Origin: an uncultured Eubacteriales bacterium
GTDB lineage: Bacteria; Bacillota; Clostridia; Tissierellales; Peptoniphilaceae
Assembly (NCBI GenBank): GCA_900539725.1
Contig: UQDI01000008.1
Span: 1-64,000, forward strand
Direction of reading: 5' to 3'
Length of the DNA stretch: 64,000 nucleotides
The notes below the pieces were generated by a model. That model saw only the letters and a program-made list of their open reading frames with translations. It did no database searches and had not been told where the DNA came from. Positions 9,075 to 16,894 of the stretch are shown piece after piece (position 1 is the first letter of the stretch; each line of letters opens with the position of its first letter). A program made the translations under genes and the position numbers.

Positions 9075-10110
9075 TTCAAATTTATTAGATACAAGAGTTA
9101 ATAACATATTCATAAGCGAGTTTATGCCGCAAGCGGATGGTACCTTTGTCAAGGTATATCTCCTTGCTTTAAGATTTGCTCAAGACGATGACATAGAGGC
9201 GAGCAATGAAAAGATAGCCGAAGTTTTAAAAATTCCTGTTATAGATGTCGCCAATGCGTGGAGATTTTGGAAATCGGTTGGCATAGTTGACTTCGAGGAC
9301 GATGGCCTTAGCTACAACTTTGATGTCATCTTTAAAGACTTAAAAGCGCTATACCTTGGAGGTGCTTCTTCAGATAAGAGCGCAAGCAGCGTGAGTCAAA
9401 ATACTTTTGATGACGAGATTGATATTGATGAAGATGATTTAAGCAGCGACACTAAATTAATTATAGAAGTAAATAAGGATGAAGGCGTTAAAAAGATGTT
9501 TCAAGACGTCGCTCACATCGTTAGAAGGCCGCTTAACACTCAAGAGAAGATCAAGATTATCAAGTGGCTTCGTGACTACAACATCAGCTGCGAGATGATA
9601 TCACACGCTTACTCATACGCTTATGATATACTTAAGAAGAAGTCACCAGCTTATGTTGAGACCATCATCATGAACTGGTACGACAAGGGCTACACTAACC
9701 TTTCTCAAGTGATGAGCGATTTTAACGTGATGAACGACAGCCAAAGAAATTACAATAAGCTTATGCAGTCACTAGCAATGCCATTTAAAAATGTATCTGA
9801 TTTTGAAAAGAAGATCATAGATAAGTGGTACGATGACTTTGATTATGGTAATGACATCATCTTAAAGGCTGCCGAGAACTTTATATATACATCAAAACCT
9901 TCTATAGCCTACCTCGACGCAATACTTGAGGCGTGGCACAAAGAAGGCATAAAGACTGTTGAAGACGCTGAGAGAACGAATGAGTTATATAGATCAGACA
10001 GAAAGACTAATAATACTAAGAAGCCAAAGGCGAGGGCAAAGGACTTTGATGAGAGAGAATACCCAGACGACTACCTAAGCGATACCTATGAAGGCAATTG
10101 GAGGAAGTAG
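9049..10110 (+). CDS. dnaD: DnaD-domain replication initiation protein
   Basis: A 353-residue protein with an N-terminal winged-helix region (about residues 15-105; SEFMPQADGTFVKVYLLALRF is characteristic of DnaD-like proteins), an acidic linker, and two copies of the helical DnaB_2/DnaD C-terminal domain (around 140-215 and 240-300, each with a YxxxI.. W-containing end such as ILEAWHKEGIKT). In B. subtilis such proteins remodel DNA and help load the helicase. The start is probably TTG 9049, eight bases after AGAGAGG; GTG 9040 lies inside that Shine-Dalgarno sequence. It overlaps the GNAT gene by 26 nt. Confidence 0.85.
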   Translation: MSFTLEKINSNLLDTRVNNIFISEFMPQADGTFVKVYLLALRFAQDDDIEASNEKIAEVLKIPVIDVANAWRFWKSVGIVDFEDDGLSYNFDVIFKDLKALYLGGASSDKSASSVSQNTFDDEIDIDEDDLSSDTKLIIEVNKDEGVKKMFQDVAHIVRRPLNTQEKIKIIKWLRDYNISCEMISHAYSYAYDILKKKSPAYVETIIMNWYDKGYTNLSQVMSDFNVMNDSQRNYNKLMQSLAMPFKNVSDFEKKIIDKWYDDFDYGNDIILKAAENFIYTSKPSIAYLDAILEAWHKEGIKTVEDAERTNELYRSDRKTNNTKKPKARAKDFDEREYPDDYLSDTYEGNWRK

Positions 10111-10111
10111 C

Positions 10112-11026
10112 ATGACTTTGTTAGATGATGTTTATAGACAAAAAGCAAATATTAAGAACATTAGAGAGAGGGAGAGAAGCGAAAGGGTCCAATCTATATA
10201 CAAGAACTACCCAGATCTTTTAAGCCTTGAGCATGAAAAGAATGCCGTTCTTAATGATTTTGCATCTATGAATTTTACAAATTATGAAGATATTAATAAA
10301 AAGATACTAAATATAGAGGCGAAAAAGCAAAAGCTTATAGATGATTATGGTCTTGCAGATGCTTTCAAGGTGCACTACGACTGCGAAAAATGTAAGGACA
10401 CTGGCATTTATCAGTCGAAGAGATGCTCCTGCATTGACGAGATGCTTAAGGAAAAAATGCTTGAGACGAATGAACTCAATACTGAGATGAGAGAGAAGAG
10501 CTTTGAAAATTTCGATGCCAATATATTTACAGACGATGTAAGAGATGAAATGCTTGAGATAAAGAAGAGTCTTGAGGATTATGCAGACAATTTCACTTAT
10601 GAACACAAATCCATCTTCTTTTTTGGTGATGTGGGTACGGGCAAATCTTTTATGGCGGTTTCACTTGCAAAGAGGCTTATAGAGAAGCTTGTCAATGTTA
10701 CATACATCGGCTCTTATGAGATGTGCCAAACCATAAATGAGGCTATATTTAAGGCAGATGGCGATGCAATAACGAAGAGAGATCTCTTTTACAACACGGA
10801 CTTTTTAATCATTGATGACCTTGGAACCGAGATAGACACACAGATTAGCTCAAAATCCATACTTGATTTGATTAACTATAGGCTAGGTAAAAACCTAAAG
10901 ACGCTTATCACAAGCAACTTAAATGTTGACGCTATAAAAGAAAAGTACGGCGAGAGACTATCGTCAAGGATACTATCGAATTACTATATATATCGCTTTA
11001 AAGGACGCGATTTAAGATTAAGATAA
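10112..11026 (+). CDS. dnaI: DnaI/DnaC-like helicase loader ATPase
   Basis: A 304-residue AAA+ helicase loader. The N-terminal part carries a cysteine cluster, [17 protein letters not shown], probably zinc binding as in DnaI. The AAA+ domain has Walker [12 protein letters not shown] (near residue 172), Walker [11 protein letters not shown] (near 229) and a sensor segment [10 protein letters not shown]. It loads the DnaB hexamer onto single-stranded DNA. ATG 10112 has GGAGGAAG just upstream and leaves a one-base gap after the DnaD stop. Downstream is serS. Confidence 0.92.
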   Translation: MTLLDDVYRQKANIKNIRERERSERVQSIYKNYPDLLSLEHEKNAVLNDFASMNFTNYEDINKKILNIEAKKQKLIDDYGLADAFKVHYDCEKCKDTGIYQSKRCSCIDEMLKEKMLETNELNTEMREKSFENFDANIFTDDVRDEMLEIKKSLEDYADNFTYEHKSIFFFGDVGTGKSFMAVSLAKRLIEKLVNVTYIGSYEMCQTINEAIFKADGDAITKRDLFYNTDFLIIDDLGTEIDTQISSKSILDLINYRLGKNLKTLITSNLNVDAIKEKYGERLSSRILSNYYIYRFKGRDLRLR

Positions 11027-11037
11027 GGAGTGATTTT

Positions 11038-12315
11038 ATGCTAGATATAAAAAGAATCAGAAAAAATCCTGAAGAAGTTTTAGAAGCTTTGAAAAAGAGA
11101 CACGGAAGCTTCCCTATCGAAGAGCTTCTTGAAGAAGACAAGAAGAGAAGAGAGCTTCTAACAGTTGTTGAGACTATGAAGCAAAAGCAAAATGCGATTT
11201 CGAAGGAAGTGCCTAAGCTTAAGAAGGCTGGCGAAGATGTTAGCAAAATCTTTGAAGAGATGAAAGAGCTTTCAAATGAAATCAAAGATTATGATGCAAA
11301 AGTTAAGGAGATTGACGAGAAGATAGCTGACTATCTACTAAGCATACCAAACGTTCCTAACAAGGATGTTGTCTTTGGTAAGGATGATAGCGATAACGTC
11401 GAAGTAAAGAAGTATGGCACGCCAACTGAGTTTGACTTCGAGCCAAAAGCTCACTGGGACTTAGGAACTGACCTTGATATACTTGACTTTGACAGAGCTG
11501 GTAAGATAGCTGGATCAAGATTTTCTATATTCAAAGGTGATGGAGCAAGACTTGAAAGAAGCTTAATTCAATTCATGCTTGATCTTCATACGCTTGAACA
11601 AGATTACACTGAGATGAGTACACCGTTTATGGTCAATAGAGCATCGATGCTAGGTACAGGACAATTGCCAAAGTTTGAAGACGATATGTTCTACTTGCCA
11701 TCAAAGGACTTTTTCCTTGTGCCAACAGCTGAAGTACCTCTAACAAATATGCTTAGAGACGAAATTGTTGACGTGAGCGAATTGCCTATAAACATAACTG
11801 AGTACACACCATGCTTCAGACAAGAAGCGGGCGCTGCAGGTAGAGACAACAGAGGTCTTATTCGTAATCATCAATTCGATAAGGTTGAACTTGTTAAGTT
11901 TGTAGAGCCAGAAACAAGCTACGACGAATTACAAAAGCTATTAGGAGATGCAGAAGCAGTGCTTCAAAAGCTTGAAATACCTTACAGAGTCGTTCAACTA
12001 TCGACAGGGGACCTTGGGTTTTCATCTGCAATGACATATGACATCGAAGTTTGGATGCCAAGCTATGGTAGATACGTTGAAATATCAAGCTGCTCGAACT
12101 TTGAGGACTTCCAAGCGAGAAGAGCCAACATTAGATATAGAAATGAAGATGGCAAATTAAACTTCGTTCACACACTTAACGGCTCAGGTCTTGCAGTAGG
12201 AAGAACATTTGCGGCACTTGTAGAAAACTATCAAAATAAAGATGGGTCGATCACTATACCAAAGGCACTACAAAAGTACTTTGGCAAGGACCGCATAGTT
12301 AAAAAAGAAAAATAG
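11038..12315 (+). CDS. serS: Seryl-tRNA synthetase
   Basis: A 425-residue class II aminoacyl-tRNA synthetase charging tRNA-Ser. The N-terminal coiled-coil arm spans about residues 25-100. The catalytic domain shows TAEVPLTN, motif 2 ([28 protein letters not shown]) in the form [11 protein letters not shown], and motif 3 [18 protein letters not shown]. Full length and intact. AAGGAG lies upstream of the ATG. No T-box leader is present because only 11 bases separate it from dnaI. It ends the rightward run. Confidence 0.97.
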   Translation: MLDIKRIRKNPEEVLEALKKRHGSFPIEELLEEDKKRRELLTVVETMKQKQNAISKEVPKLKKAGEDVSKIFEEMKELSNEIKDYDAKVKEIDEKIADYLLSIPNVPNKDVVFGKDDSDNVEVKKYGTPTEFDFEPKAHWDLGTDLDILDFDRAGKIAGSRFSIFKGDGARLERSLIQFMLDLHTLEQDYTEMSTPFMVNRASMLGTGQLPKFEDDMFYLPSKDFFLVPTAEVPLTNMLRDEIVDVSELPINITEYTPCFRQEAGAAGRDNRGLIRNHQFDKVELVKFVEPETSYDELQKLLGDAEAVLQKLEIPYRVVQLSTGDLGFSSAMTYDIEVWMPSYGRYVEISSCSNFEDFQARRANIRYRNEDGKLNFVHTLNGSGLAVGRTFAALVENYQNKDGSITIPKALQKYFGKDRIVKKEK

Positions 12316-12488
12316 CTTAAAAGAGTAAGCTAAGTAAAACTATTAGTTAAGCAAAAAAAATTAAAATAGTCAAAACAAATAGAGAAAGTAAAAATGCTAA
12401 ACAAAGCAAAAATGCAAACTTGGCAAAAAAGATAAAGAAGGCAAAATAAGTAAAGAAAGCTAAAAATTAAACAAAGCAAAAACAAATT
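12316..12488. repeat. A-rich low-complexity intergenic tract with short direct repeats
   Basis: This 173-bp stretch between serS and its terminator consists almost only of short A-rich words (AAAGCAAAA, GTAAAG, GCTAA). A 15-bp word TAAACAAAGCAAAAA occurs twice (about 12398-12412 and 12468-12482). There is no start codon with a ribosome binding site and no long open frame. It looks like repeat-expanded spacer DNA or an untranslated 3' tail of the serS mRNA; no function is evident. Confidence 0.6.
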
Positions 12489-12525
12489 AGAGCTATGTAT
12501 ATCACTTGATACGCATAGCTCTTTT
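12489..12525. terminator. Bidirectional terminator between serS and the flavin reductase
   Basis: A 9-bp perfect stem AGAGCTATG / CATAGCTCT encloses a 16-nt loop and is followed by TTTTAATTT on the plus strand. The complement is also T-rich (TAATTTGTTTTT) on the minus strand. It lies between convergent genes, so it can stop transcription from both sides. Confidence 0.8.
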
Positions 12526-12544
12526 AATTTATATTGATTAGAAT

Positions 12545-13060
12545 CTAGTCTTCATTGACATAAGCCTTCACTATCTCACCAAAGTAAACGTGGTGAAAGT
12601 CATGCTCTGGATAATTCTTCTTAAGTATGTCTTGATCGATAAAGCCTTCCTCGTGCAAAACGCCTGTATAAACTTTTCTGCAGACGAAAACCATCTTCGC
12701 TTCTTTAAAGTAAACACTGCCATCACTAAAGACAGGCGTCAAAGACGTCTTTGCAAGCTTATCTTCATCGCGGCCGCTGTGAGTGCCGAGATACATTAAG
12801 TCCTTTTTGTACGCCGCATCAAAAAAGCTTAGCGTGTAATAATCATTCTTATCAACGAAGGTCCTCGTATACCTTTGCGGTCTTAAGTAGATGACCGATG
12901 TAGGCATATCGCCGTTCCATATAGCGCCCAAGTGGCCCCATTGCGCAGTCATCGTGTTAAATGACTTCTCATTACCAGCGCTAACAAGCATCCATTCTTT
13001 GCCGATTAGCGTCATCGGATTAAATTTTAACTCCTTCATATCAATAGCTTTTAAGCTCAT
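12545..13060 (-). CDS. Flavin reductase-like FMN-binding protein
   Basis: A 171-residue protein of the flavin reductase/RutF-like split-barrel group. Recognisable features are FNPMTLIGKEWMLVSAG at the N-terminus, FNTMTAQWGHLGAIWNG (FMN-binding segment) and YTLSFF preceding a GTHSGRD loop. Such proteins bind FMN and often reduce it with NAD(P)H or transfer electrons. The gene stands alone on the minus strand with its own extended -10 promoter and a GGGGTGAT ribosome binding site. The physiological substrate cannot be read from the sequence. Confidence 0.85.
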   Translation of the reverse strand: MSLKAIDMKELKFNPMTLIGKEWMLVSAGNEKSFNTMTAQWGHLGAIWNGDMPTSVIYLRPQRYTRTFVDKNDYYTLSFFDAAYKKDLMYLGTHSGRDEDKLAKTSLTPVFSDGSVYFKEAKMVFVCRKVYTGVLHEEGFIDQDILKKNYPEHDFHHVYFGEIVKAYVNED

Positions 13061-13079
13061 ACCATCACCCCTTATATGA

Positions 13080-13090
13080 ATTATATCACA
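13080..13090 (-). promoter_or_regulatory. Extended -10 promoter for the flavin reductase gene
   Basis: Reading the minus strand, TGTGATATAAT ends about 20 bases before the start codon at 13060. It matches the TRTGN-TATAAT element seen at several other promoters here. No good -35 is visible. Confidence 0.65.
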
Positions 13091-13150
13091 AAGAGCATGA
13101 ATATATTACTTAAAATTTACATTGCTAGTCTAGAAAAATATTTTTCTTTG

Positions 13151-13159
13151 TGTTATAAT
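13151..13159 (+). promoter_or_regulatory. Extended -10 promoter for the chromate transporter genes
   Basis: TGTTATAAT (TG at 13151-13152, TATAAT at 13154-13159) lies 16 bases before ATG 13176, with GGTGAG as ribosome binding site in between. No clear -35 element was found. Confidence 0.6.
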
Positions 13160-13175
13160 AATCTTTGGTGAGTAT

Positions 13176-13700
13176 ATGAATTTATTAGTCGAAATATTTT
13201 TAGTGTTTTTCAAGATAGGCCTCTTTAGCTTCGGCGGTGGCTATGCTATGATGCCGCTTTTTGAAAAGGAGATTATCAATGGACTTCATTGGATAAGCTA
13301 TTCTGACTTTATAGACATAGTTGCCATAGCACAAACAACGCCCGGACCTTTCGCGGTTAACTCGGCTACCTTCATCGGCAACAAGCTAGCAGGCTTTTGG
13401 GGCAGCGTTGTCGCAACACTTGGAGTGACGCTACCGAGCTTTATCATCATGAGCATAATATTTTTGACCATAAACAAGTTTAGAGACTCAAATGCAATCA
13501 AAGTATCGATTAGAGGCATAAGACCAGTTGTTTTAGCGCTTGTCTTAGCGGCAGTTGTTACCATTGGCAAGGGCGCCATCATCGACTACAAGTCTATAAT
13601 CATAGCCATCGTTGCCTTTGTCTTAGTTAGAGTCAAAAAGCTTAACCCCATACTTCTTATGGCTGTGGGCTTTTTAGTCGGCATAGTGCTTTACAGGTGA
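13176..13700 (+). CDS. chrA: Chromate transporter family half-protein (subunit 1)
   Basis: A 174-residue short-chain CHR protein, equal to half of the two-domain ChrA transporters. Family motifs seen are FFKIGLFSFGGGYAMMPLFE at the N-terminus and AIAQTTPGPFAVNSATFIG. About five to six hydrophobic helices. Short CHR proteins are encoded as adjacent pairs and are thought to work as heterodimers; the partner starts 4 bases after this stop. Chromate efflux is the name of the family; the natural substrate in an anaerobe may be another oxyanion. Confidence 0.9.
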   Translation: MNLLVEIFLVFFKIGLFSFGGGYAMMPLFEKEIINGLHWISYSDFIDIVAIAQTTPGPFAVNSATFIGNKLAGFWGSVVATLGVTLPSFIIMSIIFLTINKFRDSNAIKVSIRGIRPVVLALVLAAVVTIGKGAIIDYKSIIIAIVAFVLVRVKKLNPILLMAVGFLVGIVLYR

Positions 13701-13704
13701 TGAT

Positions 13705-14238
13705 ATGAAGATACTTGATTTATTTTTTACATTCTTTAAGATAGGTGCCTTCACATTGGGAGGCGGCTTTCCCATGCTACCAATAATTGAGCGTGAGATA
13801 GTTACAAAGAAAAAGCTGATGTCAGACGAAGAGTACATAGACTCGATAAGCCTTGCGCAAACAGCACCAGGGCCTATCGCAGCAAACATCTCGATACTAG
13901 TTGGCTACAGGATATATGGTTTTTGGGGTGCAGTCGCTGCATTTTTTGGCGCGGTACTGCCAAGCTTTATGATCATACTAGTTATATCGCACTTCTTTAT
14001 GGGCGTGCAAGACAGTCCATATGTGCAAGCAGCCTTCAAAGGTGTTAGACCAGTTGTGTGCGCACTAGTATTTGCAGCACTTGTAGGCTTAGTTGAAAAG
14101 GCCCACCTAAACAAATTCGAGTACGCAATAAGCATCATAGCTTTTTTAATAGTAGTGTTTTTAGATGTCAATCCCATCTTCGTCATTATTGGCGGCGTTG
14201 TGATTGCCTTAAGCAAAGATAAATTTATTAATAAATAG
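13705..14238 (+). CDS. chrA: Chromate transporter family half-protein (subunit 2)
   Basis: A 177-residue partner of the preceding protein with the same motifs (FFKIGAFTLGGGFPMLPIIE and SLAQTAPGPIAANISIL). The two proteins are clearly paralogous yet divergent, as is typical for SCHR pairs that insert in opposite membrane orientations. It is cotranscribed with the first subunit and lies 15 bases before pta. Confidence 0.9.
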   Translation: MKILDLFFTFFKIGAFTLGGGFPMLPIIEREIVTKKKLMSDEEYIDSISLAQTAPGPIAANISILVGYRIYGFWGAVAAFFGAVLPSFMIILVISHFFMGVQDSPYVQAAFKGVRPVVCALVFAALVGLVEKAHLNKFEYAISIIAFLIVVFLDVNPIFVIIGGVVIALSKDKFINK

Positions 14239-14253
14239 AAATAGGAGGTTATT

Positions 14254-15225
14254 ATGGATTTATTTGAAGAATTAAAAGTTGAAGTAAAAGAAAAACATCC
14301 ATCGATTGTTTTTCCAGAAGGTGAAGATGAAAGAGTTTTAAAGGCTGCTTTCAGATTAAAAGAAGAAAATATCTTAGAACCAATAGTTCTAGGCAAGAGA
14401 AGCGAGGTAGAGGAAACTGCAAAGGCTATAGGCAAGGACCTTGCTAATATCAATTTCATCGATCCAGCTGAAGCTAAGGACATAGATGAGATGGCTCAAA
14501 AGTTCTTTGAAAGAAGAAAGGGTAAGATCACTCTAGAAGACGCAAAGGCGCTACTTCTTAAGGACGTTAACTACTTCGGAACTATCTTAGTATATATGAA
14601 TAAGGCAGATGGCCTTGTATCAGGAGCTGCACATGCAACAAGCGATACAGTTAGACCAGCACTTCAAATCATTAAGATGAAGGAAGGCTACAAAAAAACT
14701 TCAGGCGTTTTCGTTATGGTTAAGGGCGACGAAAGATATATCTTCGCTGACTGCGCCATAAACATCGCACCTGACTCAAATGACATAGCAGAAACAGCTA
14801 TACTATCAAATATAACAGCAAAGAACTTCGGAGTTGATCCAAAGATCGCTCTATTAAGCTTCTCTACAAAGGGCAGCGCTAAGTCAGACGAAACAGAAAA
14901 AGTTATTAAGGCACTTGAAATAGTTAAGGAAAAAGACGCATCCATCGCCGTAGATGGTGAGCTTCAATTCGACGCAGCCTTCGTACCAACAGTTGCTGAA
15001 AAGAAGGCAAAGGGCTCAGACATAGCAGGCCATGCGAATGTATTCATATTCCCATCACTAGAAGCAGGTAACATCGGATACAAAATCGCACAAAGACTTG
15101 GCGGCTACGACGCTATAGGACCTATACTTCAAGGCTTAAACAGCCCAGTTAACGATTTATCAAGAGGATGTAACTCAGACGACGTTTACAAACTTGCTTT
15201 AATCACAGCAAAACAAACATTTTAA
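14254..15225 (+). CDS. pta: Phosphate acetyltransferase
   Basis: A 323-residue PTA_PTB-domain enzyme interconverting acetyl-CoA and acetyl phosphate. Seen: IVFPEGEDERVLKAA at the N-terminus, MNKADGLVSGAAHATSDTVRP in the middle, and LLSFSTKGSAKSDE with HANVFIFPSLEAGNIGYKIAQ near the C-terminus, all typical of short bacterial Pta. It starts after AGGAGG. The usual partner ackA is not in the window. In fermentation it would supply acetyl phosphate for ATP formation. Confidence 0.95.
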   Translation: MDLFEELKVEVKEKHPSIVFPEGEDERVLKAAFRLKEENILEPIVLGKRSEVEETAKAIGKDLANINFIDPAEAKDIDEMAQKFFERRKGKITLEDAKALLLKDVNYFGTILVYMNKADGLVSGAAHATSDTVRPALQIIKMKEGYKKTSGVFVMVKGDERYIFADCAINIAPDSNDIAETAILSNITAKNFGVDPKIALLSFSTKGSAKSDETEKVIKALEIVKEKDASIAVDGELQFDAAFVPTVAEKKAKGSDIAGHANVFIFPSLEAGNIGYKIAQRLGGYDAIGPILQGLNSPVNDLSRGCNSDDVYKLALITAKQTF

Positions 15226-15707
15226 TGATACTCGTAATGGCAGTCGACGCCAAATGGGCGATTGGCTACAAAGGTGATATGCTAACAAGGATACCCGAGG
15301 ACCTCAAACACTTTAAAGAGATGACTATGGGCGGCGTCTTAGTCATGGGACGAAAAACCTTCGACGCGACAGGCGCACTTCCTGGCAGAGAAACAATCAT
15401 CGTATCACGCTCACTTAAGGAGATGCAGGGAGCTCACATTGCTCACAGCCTTGACGATTTAAGAGAGATGATAAAAGAAAAATTCTCAGATAAGAAAATC
15501 TTCTTAGTTGGCGGCGCGAGCCTTATAGATCAGCTCATAGATGAGGTGGACGAGGCAGAGATTACTTTTATTAAGAAAGACTTCGAGCCTTATGACACAG
15601 TTATGAGGAACTTGGATGAAGATGAGGCATTTGAGCTAGTTCAAACAAGCGAAGAATATGCTTATCAAGATATGAAATTTGAGTATAGAAGATACAAAAG
15701 AAAATAA
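15225..15707 (+). CDS. folA: Dihydrofolate reductase
   Basis: A 160-residue NADPH-dependent reductase forming tetrahydrofolate, the target of trimethoprim. Family signatures: VMAVDAKWAIGYKGDMLTRIPEDLKHFK, of which GDMLTRIPEDLKHFKEMTMG is the substrate region, then VLVMGRKTF and IFLVGGASLIDQLI. The start overlaps the pta stop by one base, so the two genes are coupled. No thyA is adjacent. Its terminator carries an insertion sequence immediately downstream. Confidence 0.95.
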   Translation: MILVMAVDAKWAIGYKGDMLTRIPEDLKHFKEMTMGGVLVMGRKTFDATGALPGRETIIVSRSLKEMQGAHIAHSLDDLREMIKEKFSDKKIFLVGGASLIDQLIDEVDEAEITFIKKDFEPYDTVMRNLDEDEAFELVQTSEEYAYQDMKFEYRRYKRK

Positions 15708-15726
15708 GGAGACAATGTTCTCAATT

Positions 15727-15760
15727 AAACGAACCAAGGAAATATTCTAAGGTTCGTTTT
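15727..15760 (+). terminator. folA terminator, interrupted by an IS
   Basis: A 9-bp stem AAACGAACC / GGTTCGTTT encloses 15 bases with a small inner hairpin (GAA-ATA-TTC). The right arm and T run are repeated at the far end of the IS (16821-16835), where six T residues follow. The IS therefore entered at the T tract of this terminator. Confidence 0.75.
15733..15760 (+). repeat. 28-bp direct repeat, left copy flanking the IS
   Basis: The 28 bases from ACCAAGGAAATATTC to GGTTCGTTTT are identical to 16803-16830. The copy ends within one base of the inferred left end of the insertion sequence. Confidence 0.9.
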
Positions 15761-15800
15761 GTTATGTGGTATAACATATGTTACAAAAACAAATAAAAAA

Positions 15801-15858
15801 AGAGAGGTATTCTGATATAATAGGTTTGACAACAAAAAAACCAGAAAGGAGCCTCTCT
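15801..15858 (+). promoter_or_regulatory. IS promoter and inverted repeat covering the transposase start
   Basis: An extended -10 TGATATAAT (15813-15821) precedes the ribosome binding site AAAGGAG. AGAGAGG at 15801-15807, upstream of that promoter, is the exact complement of CCTCTCT at 15852-15858 just before ATG 15860. In read-through RNA from outside the two could pair and hide the translation start, while the element's own transcript lacks the left arm. This is a known protective device in other IS families; here it is inferred from sequence. Confidence 0.5.
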
Positions 15859-15859
15859 C

Positions 15860-16801
15860 ATGACAATTATAACAGAAGAAATGCGTTTTCGCAAGAGATT
15901 ATGCGATTATGCCTTAAAATATGGAGTAACAAAAGCCGCAAGACGCTACCATACAAACCGCCAATTCGTTTACAGACAATTAGCAAAATACGATGGAACA
16001 GTAAGAAGCCTAGCGCTTAAGTCAAGAAGACCACACAATAGCCCAAATGCACACACAGAAGAAGAACTTAAACTAATAAAAGATATGTATAGAAGAAATG
16101 GTATCTATGGACTAGCAGAAGTATACGTTAGATGCTTAGCAAAAGGCTATACAAGAAGCTTTTGGAGCATGTGTAGACAAATACGTGTAAAAGGATACAA
16201 AAACGTGGAAAAGCGCCGTAAAAGCTATACAAAGTATATAAAACTAGACGGCAAATATCCAGGAGATAAAGTGCAAGTCGATATAAAACACGTTCCACAA
16301 GAGTGTATAAAGTTTCCAGCATATGGATATAAATACTATCAAATAACAGCAATAGACGAATTTAGCAGAAAAAGAATACTAAAAATAGTTAAAGAAAAAA
16401 GCACATACGAAACAAGTAAATTTTTAATAGAACTAGAAAACAAATTAGGATTTAAAATAAACACAATACAAGTAGACAACGGATATGAATTTGTAAACGA
16501 TGGCGACAAGACAGACAAAACAAGCGCATTTGAAAAAGTTGCACAAAAACTAGGAATGAAGATTAAAAGGACAAGACCATACTCACCATGGCAAAATGGG
16601 AAAGTAGAAAGAAGCCATAGAGAAGATAGTAAAATAGTGTATAACAGAAAAACATTTACAAGAGAAAAAGATCTAATTAAGCAAATAAATAAGCATCAAA
16701 ATAGATATAACAATACAGCTAAAATATCATTAAACTTTAAAACGCCAAACCAAATTGTAAAAGAATATTTTTCTAAGTGTAACATATGTCTTGACAATTA
16801 A
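15860..16801 (+). CDS. IS481-like DDE transposase
   Basis: A 313-residue single-frame transposase. The N-terminus holds helix-turn-helix segments (AARRYHTNRQFVYRQLAKYDG). The rve-type catalytic core has D141 (VQVDIKH), D206 (VDNGYEF) and E250 (PWQNGKVERSHRED). There are 43 residues between the second D and the E, longer than the usual 35 because of an insertion near GDKTDKTSA. Length and the NGKVERSH motif fit IS481-type elements; an IS3-related group is the alternative. The stop codon lies at the very end of the element. Confidence 0.9.
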   Translation: MTIITEEMRFRKRLCDYALKYGVTKAARRYHTNRQFVYRQLAKYDGTVRSLALKSRRPHNSPNAHTEEELKLIKDMYRRNGIYGLAEVYVRCLAKGYTRSFWSMCRQIRVKGYKNVEKRRKSYTKYIKLDGKYPGDKVQVDIKHVPQECIKFPAYGYKYYQITAIDEFSRKRILKIVKEKSTYETSKFLIELENKLGFKINTIQVDNGYEFVNDGDKTDKTSAFEKVAQKLGMKIKRTRPYSPWQNGKVERSHREDSKIVYNRKTFTREKDLIKQINKHQNRYNNTAKISLNFKTPNQIVKEYFSKCNICLDN

Positions 16802-16802
16802 G

Positions 16803-16830
16803 ACCAAGGAAATATTCTAAGGTTCGTTTT
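16803..16830 (+). repeat. 28-bp direct repeat, right copy flanking the IS
   Basis: Identical to 15733-15760. It begins one base after the transposase stop codon and is followed by TTTTGATG, which probably represents the original T tract of the folA terminator. Confidence 0.9.
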
Positions 16831-16853
16831 TTGATGTAAAAATATTCTATATG

Positions 16854-16862
16854 TGATATAAT
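16854..16862 (+). promoter_or_regulatory. Extended -10 promoter for the type I R-M operon
   Basis: TGATATAAT within ATATGTGATATAATT, the same element as at 226-234. A weak -35 (TTGATG at 16831-16836, spacer 20) lies at the edge of the IS-flanking repeat. The hsdM start codon follows 33 bases downstream after AAGGAGAG. Confidence 0.65.
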
Positions 16863-16894
16863 TAATGTATATATCAATTTTTAAGGAGAGTATT

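Larger units (their letters stand above)
15761..16802 (+). mobile_element. IS481-like insertion sequence, intact
   Basis: About 1,040 bp with one transposase gene. The ends share an imperfect terminal inverted repeat. The best part is ACATATGTTACA, present at about 15773-15784 and, inverted, at about 16779-16790; outside this core the match is partial. Exact ends are uncertain by a few bases. A 3' relic of the same element is at 111-174, showing past activity. The transposase frame is complete, so the copy may be active. Both copies lie next to terminators. Confidence 0.85.

Noticed and set aside
13905..14483. 192-codon open frame on the minus strand over the second chromate transporter and pta
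   Set aside because: It lies opposite two well-recognised genes, has no ribosome binding site and encodes low-complexity sequence.
15778..16020. Second frame upstream of and overlapping the transposase, as a possible orfA of a two-frame IS3 element
   Set aside because: It lacks a helix-turn-helix and a slippery motif, and the main frame already holds both DNA-binding and catalytic parts.
16803..16836. Right-hand repeat copy as an independent terminator upstream of hsdM
   Set aside because: The left arm of the stem (AAACGA) is missing in this copy, so only three base pairs remain despite the T run.
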